A stretch of DNA of 64,000 nt, taken from positions 5,952,001 to 6,016,000 of the forward strand of contig NZ_CP114205.1 of the NCBI RefSeq assembly GCF_027497495.1, read 5' to 3'. Shown here piece by piece: positions 58,699 to 64,000 of the stretch. Below the pieces are notes generated by a model. It had not been told where the DNA came from. It saw only the letters and a list, made by a program, of their open reading frames with translations, and made no database searches. Position 1 is the stretch's first letter; each line of letters opens with the position of its first letter. The position numbers and the translations under genes were made by a program. This stretch comes from Streptomyces tubercidicus (GTDB taxonomy: Bacteria > Actinomycetota > Actinomycetes > Streptomycetales > Streptomycetaceae).

Positions 58699-59991
58699 GT
58701 GAGTCTCCTCGACCCCCGCCCGGACGCGCCCAGCGCCGGCCGCTTCCGGTGGTACCGGAAGCATCCGCTCGCCTTCGACGCCGTCCTGGCCGTGGCCGTT
58801 TTCGCGTGCATCCTGGGCGGCGCGGTGGCCGATCCGCACGGTCCGCACGGCCCGCGGATCGTCGCGGACGAGCCGTCCGTCAGAACGGTGGTGCTGGCCG
58901 TGCTGGCCTGTAGCGCGCTGGTCCTGCGCCGCCGGCTGCCCCGTACGGTCCTGGCGGTCACCGGCTCGCTCACCATCGTCGAACTCCTCGCCCGCGCCGG
59001 CGACCCGCGCGCCCCGGTGTCCGCCGCCGCCGTGGTCGCCCTCTACACCGTCGCCTCGCGCACCGACCGGCCCACCACCTGGCGGGTCGGCGCGCTCACC
59101 GTCGTCGTCCTGACCGCCGCCGCGATGCTCCACGGGCCCCGCCCCTGGTACGCGCAGGACAACCTCGGCATCTTCACCTGGACGGGCATGGCCGCGGCGG
59201 CCGGTGACGCGGTCCGCAGCCGACGCGCCTATGTGGCCGCCATCCGGGAGCGCGCCGAACGGGCCGAGCGCACCCGGGAGGAGGAGGCCCGGCGCCGGGT
59301 CGCCGAGGAGCGCATGCGGATCGCCCGTGAGCTGCACGATGTCGTCGCCCATCACATCGCGCTGGTCAACGTCCAGGCCGGGGTCGCCTCGCATGTCATG
59401 GACAACCGCCCCGACCAGGCCAAGGAGGCGCTGGCCCACGTCCGTGAGGCGTCCCGTTCGGCGCTGGAGGAACTCCGCGCCACCGTCGGCCTGTTGCGGC
59501 AGTCCGACGACCCCAAGGCGCCGACCGAGCCCGCACCGGGCCTCGGCGTGCTCGATCAGCTCGTCGACGGGTTCGTCCGGGCCGGGATCCCGGTCGACCT
59601 GGAGATCCCGCAGGCGCCCCGGCCGCTGCCCGCCTCCACCGACCTCACCGCCTACCGTGTCGTCCAGGAGGCGCTGACCAATGTCCACAAGCACGCCGGT
59701 GAGGGGGCCCGTGCCACGGTACGGATCCGCCACTCCGACACCACGCTGACCGTGACCGTCCTGGACGACGGCGCGGGCCGGGCCGGAGTCCCGCGGCAGA
59801 AGGGCGGCGACCGGCCGCCCGTGGGGCCCGGCGAGCCGGAGGGCAGCGGCGGCGGCCACGGCCTGATCGGGATGCGTGAGCGGGTCTTCGCGCTGCGCGG
59901 CACGGTCGTGACCGGCCCGCGCGCGGCCGGCGGCTTCCAGGTGCGGGTGACCCTTCCACTCCAGACCGTCCGTACGGGGGAGACGCTGTGA
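58699..59991 (+). CDS. NarL-type sensor histidine kinase
   Basis: A 430-aa kinase. Hydrophobic segments in the first 150 residues (LAFDAVLAVAVFACILGGAVA, VVLAVLACSALVL, ALTVVVLTAAAML) form the sensor. The dimerisation/phosphoacceptor helix is RIARELHDVVAHHIALVNVQAG with the phospho-His in RELHD. The ATPase is VVQEALTNVHKHAG (N-box), DDGAG and GHGLIGMRERV (G-box). GTG 58699 is the start. Its stop overlaps the response regulator start (GTGA), so the two are coupled. Confidence 0.95.
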   Translation: MSLLDPRPDAPSAGRFRWYRKHPLAFDAVLAVAVFACILGGAVADPHGPHGPRIVADEPSVRTVVLAVLACSALVLRRRLPRTVLAVTGSLTIVELLARAGDPRAPVSAAAVVALYTVASRTDRPTTWRVGALTVVVLTAAAMLHGPRPWYAQDNLGIFTWTGMAAAAGDAVRSRRAYVAAIRERAERAERTREEEARRRVAEERMRIARELHDVVAHHIALVNVQAGVASHVMDNRPDQAKEALAHVREASRSALEELRATVGLLRQSDDPKAPTEPAPGLGVLDQLVDGFVRAGIPVDLEIPQAPRPLPASTDLTAYRVVQEALTNVHKHAGEGARATVRIRHSDTTLTVTVLDDGAGRAGVPRQKGGDRPPVGPGEPEGSGGGHGLIGMRERVFALRGTVVTGPRAAGGFQVRVTLPLQTVRTGETL

Positions 59992-60674
59992 CGATCAAGG
60001 TGCTGCTCGTCGATGACCAGGCGCTGCTGCGCAGTGCCTTCCGGGTGCTGGTCGACTCCGAACCCGACATGCGGGTGGTGGGGGAGGCTTCCGACGGGGC
60101 CCAGGCGTACGAGCTGACCCGGGCCGAGCGGCCGGATGTGGTGCTGATGGACATCCGGATGCCCGGTGTGGACGGCCTGGCGGGCACCCGCATGATCAGC
60201 GAGGACCCGGAGCTGACCGACGTCCGGGTGGTCATCCTGACCACCTTCGAGGTCGACGACTATGTGGTGCAGTCGCTGCGGAACGGCGCCAGCGGCTTCC
60301 TCGGCAAGGGCGCGGAACCGGACGAGATGCTGAGCGCGATCCGGATCGCCGCGGCCGGTGAGGCGCTGCTCTCGCCGGTCGCCACCAAGGGCCTGATCGC
60401 CAAGTTCCTGGCGCAGGGCGGCAGTTCCGCCGACGGCGGGCCCGGCGACCGGGGCGGTGAGCGGCTGGCGACGCTGACCGGCCGGGAGCGTGAGGTGCTG
60501 ATCCTGGTGGCCGGCGGGCTGTCCAACGACGAGATCGCCGAGCAGCTCGCGGTCAGCCCGCTCACCGTGAAGACCCATGTGAACCGCGCGATGGCCAAAC
60601 TGCGCGCCCGCGACCGTTCCCAGCTGGTTGTCATCGCCTACGAGTCCGGACTCGTACGCCCACGGGTGCAGTGA
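59988..60674 (+). CDS. NarL/FixJ-family response regulator
   Basis: A 228-aa two-domain regulator. The receiver has the Asp pair LLVDDQ at the start, the phospho-Asp in VVLMDIRMPG, Thr in VVILTTF and Lys in GASGFLGKG. The C-terminal GerE/LuxR HTH is LTGREREVLILVAGGLSNDEIAEQLAVSPLTVKTHVNRAMAKL. It is coupled to the kinase by a 4-nt overlap, and its targets may include the following RND permease or the psp genes. Confidence 0.95.
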   Translation: MTIKVLLVDDQALLRSAFRVLVDSEPDMRVVGEASDGAQAYELTRAERPDVVLMDIRMPGVDGLAGTRMISEDPELTDVRVVILTTFEVDDYVVQSLRNGASGFLGKGAEPDEMLSAIRIAAAGEALLSPVATKGLIAKFLAQGGSSADGGPGDRGGERLATLTGREREVLILVAGGLSNDEIAEQLAVSPLTVKTHVNRAMAKLRARDRSQLVVIAYESGLVRPRVQ

Positions 60675-60824
60675 GGGCGGGGCACTCTCTACTCCGAACG
60701 CGGTACGACTTCCGGCCGGAAACCGACTTGCGAGCGAGGAAAACCCGCCACCGCATGCCGGAAGGTGTAGGTGGGCCCGAGAACGGTCCCGCCGACCTCG
60801 TAGAACAGAAGAGAGACCCCACCC

Positions 60825-63800
60825 ATGACCTGGCTGTCCCGACTCAGCCTCGTACAACGGGGCCTGATAGCGCTGATGTCGATCGTGGCGATCGCCTTCG
60901 GCGCCATCGCGATCCCCCAGCTGAAGCAGCAGCTCCTGCCGTCCATCGAACTTCCCATGGTGTCCGTCGTGGCGCCGTACCAGGGCGCCTCGCCGGATGT
61001 CGTCGAGAAGCAGGTCATCGAACCGCTTGAGGACGGCGTCCAGGGCGTCGACGGCATCAAGTCCGTCACCTCCACGTCGAGCGAGGGCTCGGGCGTCATC
61101 ATGGCCCAGTTCGACTACGGCAACGACTCCAAGAGCCTGGTCGCCGACGTCCAGCAGGCCGTGAACCGCGCCCGCGCGAAGCTGCCCAAGGACGTCGACC
61201 CGCAGGTGGTGTCCGGTTCGACCGACGACATCCCCACCGTGGTCCTCGCCGTCTCCTCCGACTCCAAGGACCAGCAGACGCTGGCCGACCAGCTCAACCG
61301 CAGCGTCGTGCCGGACCTGAAGAACATCGACGGCGTCAGCCAGGTCACCGTCGACGGCGTCCAGGACCGGATCGTCGCGGTCACCCCCGACGACAAGAAG
61401 CTCGCCGCCGCCGGGCTGAGCGCCCAGTCGCTGGGCCAGGCGCTGCAGAACGGCGGGACGTCGGTGCCGGCCGGCTCATTCTCCGAGGACGGCAGGAGCA
61501 AGACCGTCCAGGTCGGCGCCGGCTTCACCTCCGTCGAGCAGATCAAGGACCTCAGGCTCGCCCCGTCGGCGGGCGGCGGCGCGGGCGCGGGTGCGTCCGC
61601 CGGCGGTGACGCCTCCTCGGGCGCCGGCGCGTCCGCAGGCGGTGCTCCCTCCGCGGGCGGCGGTCCGTCCGCGGGCGGGAGTCCGGGCGGCGCGGTCCGC
61701 CTCGGCGATGTCGCCACCGTCAAGGAGAAGCAGGCCACTCCGACGTCCCTGACCCGCACCAACGGCAAGCCCAGCCTCGCCCTGAACGTGACGATGGACA
61801 AGGACGGCAGCGCGGTCGCCATCTCCGACGCCGTCAAGGACAAGCTCCCCACGATCCGTCAGGACCTGGGCAAGGGCACCCACGTCACGGTCGCCTCCGA
61901 CCAGGGCCCGCAGGTCTCCAAGTCGATCGACTCGCTGACCACCGAGGGCCTGCTCGGCCTCGCCATGGCGGTCATCGTCATCCTGGTCTTCCTGCTCAGC
62001 CTGCGCTCCACACTGGTGACCGCGGTCTCCATCCCGCTCTCGGTCGTCATCACCCTGATCGTGCTGTGGACCGGTGACCTCTCCCTCAACATGCTCACCC
62101 TCGGCGCGCTGACCATCGCGATCGGCCGCGTCGTCGACGACTCCATCGTCGTCCTGGAGAACATCAAGCGGCACCTGGGCTACGGCGAGGAGCGCCGCGA
62201 GGCCATCCTCAACGCAGTCAAGGAGGTCTCCGGAGCGGTCACCTCCTCCACCCTCACCACGGTCGCGGTCTTCCTCCCGATCGGCGTGGTCGGCGGCATG
62301 GTCGGCGCCCTGTTCGGCTCCTTCTCGGTGACGGTGACCGTCGCCCTGCTCTCCTCCCTGATCGTCTCCCTGACCGTCGTCCCGGTGCTGTCCTACTGGT
62401 TCCTGCGGGCCCCGCAGATCCCCGAGGGCAGCACGGTGGACGACCTGCGCCGGGCGGCCGAGGAGAAGGAGGCCAAGAGCCCCCTCCAGCGGTTCTACGT
62501 CCCGGTCCTGCGGTTCGCCACCCGCCGCCGGCTCACCAGCCTGGCCATCGCCGTGGTGGTCCTCCTCGGCACCTTCGCCATGGGCCCCCTGCTCAAGACC
62601 AACTTCCTCGACCAGGGCGCCCAGGACACCCTCACCCTCAAGCAGGAGCTCAAGCCCGGCACCAGCCTGGGCGCGGCCGACAAGCAGGCCAAGCGGGTCG
62701 AGAAGGTGCTCGCGGCCAACGACGACATCGCCGACTACCAGGTCACCGTCGGCTCCTCCGGCTTCATGGCGGCCTTCGGCGGCGGCACCGGCGCCAACCA
62801 GGCCACCTACCAGCTCAAGCTGAAGGACTCCGGGGACTCCGACAAGGTCACCGAGGAGCTGCGCACCGACCTCGACAAGCTCGGCAAGTCCATCGGCGAC
62901 ACCAGCTTCGCCACCGGCGGCGGCTTCGGCAGCCAGGACCTGAGCGTGGTCGTCAAGGCCGGTGACGCCGACGTCCTCAAGACGGCCAGCGAGCAGGTCC
63001 GCAAGACCGTCGCCGGTCTCGACGACGTCACCGACGTCCAGAGCGACCTCTCGCAGAGCGTGCCCCGGATCTCCGTGAAGCCCAACGCCAAGGCGGCCGC
63101 GGCCGGTTACGACCAGGCGTCGCTCGGCGCGGCGGTGACCCAGGCGGTCCGCGGCACCACCAGCGGCAAGGCGGTCCTGGGTGACACCGAGCGGGACATC
63201 GTCGTCCAGTCGGCCCACCCGGCCACCACCGAGGGCGAGCTGAAGAACCTGACCCTCCAGACCCCGTCCGGCCCGGCGAAGCTCAGCAGCCTGGCCACCG
63301 TGCGGACCGTCCCCGGTCCGGTCCAGATGACCCGGATCGACGGCGCCCGCTCGGCGACCATCACCGCCAAGCCGACCGGCGACAACACCGGCGCGGTCAG
63401 CACCCAGCTGCAGCAGAAGATCGACGCGCTGAAGCTGCCCGATGGCGCCACCGCGACGATCGGCGGCGTCTCCCAGGACCAGTCCGACGCGTTCTCCTCG
63501 CTCGGCCTGGCGATGCTGGCGGCCATCGCCATCGTCTTCATGCTCCTGGTGGCCACCTTCCGCTCGATGATCCAGCCGATGATCCTGCTCGTCTCGATCC
63601 CCTTCGCGGCGACCGGCGCGATCGGCCTGCTGGTCGCCACCGGCACCCCACTGGGCGTCCCGGCGATGATCGGCATGCTGATGCTGATCGGCATCGTGGT
63701 CACCAACGCCATCGTGCTGATCGACCTGATCAACCAGTACCGCGCGCAGGGTTACGGCGTCGTCGAAGCGGTCATCGAGGGCGGCCGCCACCGTCTCCGC

Positions 63801-64000
63801 CCGATCCTCATGACCGCCCTGGCCACGATCATGGCGCTGCTCCCGATGGCCCTGTCCATCACCGGCGACGGCGGCTTCATATCCCAGCCGCTCGCCGTGG
63901 TCGTGATCGGCGGTCTGATCACCTCCACCCTCCTCACCCTTCTCCTCGTCCCGACGCTCTACGCGATGATCGAGCTCCGCAAGGAGCGCCGGGCGGCGAA
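60825..64000 (+). CDS. RND-family efflux permease (MMPL/AcrB-like), partial
   Basis: At least 1058 codons, open to the window end. The membrane segment LIALMSIVAIAFGAIAIP and SIELPMVSVVAPYQGASPDVVEKQVIEPLEDGVQGVDGIKSVTS are the N-terminal signature of AcrB/CzcA-like permeases. The DD pair of the proton relay is in TIAIGRVVDDSIVVLENIKRH, and later segments follow. Residues about 246-290 are a Gly/Ala/Ser-rich insert (GGGAGAGASAGGDASSGAG and onward) in the outer domain. AAGAGAG lies before ATG 60825. No MFP or outer-membrane partner is expected in a Gram-positive. Follows the two-component genes. Confidence 0.93.
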   Translation, partial: MTWLSRLSLVQRGLIALMSIVAIAFGAIAIPQLKQQLLPSIELPMVSVVAPYQGASPDVVEKQVIEPLEDGVQGVDGIKSVTSTSSEGSGVIMAQFDYGNDSKSLVADVQQAVNRARAKLPKDVDPQVVSGSTDDIPTVVLAVSSDSKDQQTLADQLNRSVVPDLKNIDGVSQVTVDGVQDRIVAVTPDDKKLAAAGLSAQSLGQALQNGGTSVPAGSFSEDGRSKTVQVGAGFTSVEQIKDLRLAPSAGGGAGAGASAGGDASSGAGASAGGAPSAGGGPSAGGSPGGAVRLGDVATVKEKQATPTSLTRTNGKPSLALNVTMDKDGSAVAISDAVKDKLPTIRQDLGKGTHVTVASDQGPQVSKSIDSLTTEGLLGLAMAVIVILVFLLSLRSTLVTAVSIPLSVVITLIVLWTGDLSLNMLTLGALTIAIGRVVDDSIVVLENIKRHLGYGEERREAILNAVKEVSGAVTSSTLTTVAVFLPIGVVGGMVGALFGSFSVTVTVALLSSLIVSLTVVPVLSYWFLRAPQIPEGSTVDDLRRAAEEKEAKSPLQRFYVPVLRFATRRRLTSLAIAVVVLLGTFAMGPLLKTNFLDQGAQDTLTLKQELKPGTSLGAADKQAKRVEKVLAANDDIADYQVTVGSSGFMAAFGGGTGANQATYQLKLKDSGDSDKVTEELRTDLDKLGKSIGDTSFATGGGFGSQDLSVVVKAGDADVLKTASEQVRKTVAGLDDVTDVQSDLSQSVPRISVKPNAKAAAAGYDQASLGAAVTQAVRGTTSGKAVLGDTERDIVVQSAHPATTEGELKNLTLQTPSGPAKLSSLATVRTVPGPVQMTRIDGARSATITAKPTGDNTGAVSTQLQQKIDALKLPDGATATIGGVSQDQSDAFSSLGLAMLAAIAIVFMLLVATFRSMIQPMILLVSIPFAATGAIGLLVATGTPLGVPAMIGMLMLIGIVVTNAIVLIDLINQYRAQGYGVVEAVIEGGRHRLRPILMTALATIMALLPMALSITGDGGFISQPLAVVVIGGLITSTLLTLLLVPTLYAMIELRKERRAA

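Noticed and set aside
61476-63791. A 771-codon open frame on the minus strand opposite the RND permease.
   Set aside because: Shadow of the real permease frame, which runs past the window end.

Overview
The window is very GC-rich with Streptomyces-style codon use, many GTG/TTG starts and ATGA/GTGA gene overlaps. Its gene content is that of a Streptomyces core chromosome: both glutamine synthetases (glnII, glnA), lipB-lipA, aceE, sucB-lpdA, pepA, cobalamin genes and a Psp module. From memory, the gene order resembles the Streptomyces coelicolor region between glnII and the psp genes. No rRNA, tRNA or CRISPR array was recognised.

Layout. 0.2-11.9 kb: glnII with a GlnR box; an oxidoreductase and an acyl-CoA ligase; a PadR regulator behind a FadH-like flavoenzyme that has a 20-bp palindromic operator; a 2-oxoglutarate oxygenase next to a carnitine/choline-type acyltransferase; a Fpg/Nei glycosylase and a SRPBCC protein. 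12.0-24.9 kb: an accessory island with lower GC and unusual codons. It holds a lone OLD-family ATPase/TOPRIM nuclease, a P-loop kinase, an overlapping four-gene glycosyltransferase operon, a translationally coupled HTH protein/peptide deformylase pair, and a membrane protein/TIR protein pair followed by a convergent ParB/DGQHR-like gene. The TIR module lies between two inverted, decayed fragments of an IS5-type transposase. The whole island is flanked by a 16-nt direct repeat (15/16) whose right copy is the 3' end of glnA. No integrase gene was found.

24.9-35.4 kb returns to core genes: glnA with a second GlnR box, RDD and DUF4191 proteins, lipB-lipA, a TPR regulator, an FAD enzyme with a repetitive basic insert, a TIGR01777 epimerase-like protein and a DUF4240 protein. 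35.6-48.6 kb: a membrane protein, a short-chain dehydrogenase, a WYL regulator carrying a perfect 17 x 9-bp in-frame minisatellite, then aceE, a GntR regulator, sucB, lpdA and pepA, i.e. the lipoate-dependent dehydrogenase complexes whose cofactor LipA and LipB make. 48.8-56.1 kb: cobS, cobT, a methyltransferase and a cobU fused to an MBL-like domain, together with an MprF-like/rhomboid-like membrane pair. 56.3-64 kb: a small protein, DUF3043, pspA-pspAA, a NarL-type two-component pair and an RND permease cut by the window end.

The best candidate for an undescribed system is in the island: the membrane protein/TIR pair at 21.3-22.8 kb, whose TIR gene has an ideal ribosome binding site followed by ATC where ATG is expected. 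The coupled HTH/deformylase pair and the neighbouring glycosyltransferase operon are the second candidate.
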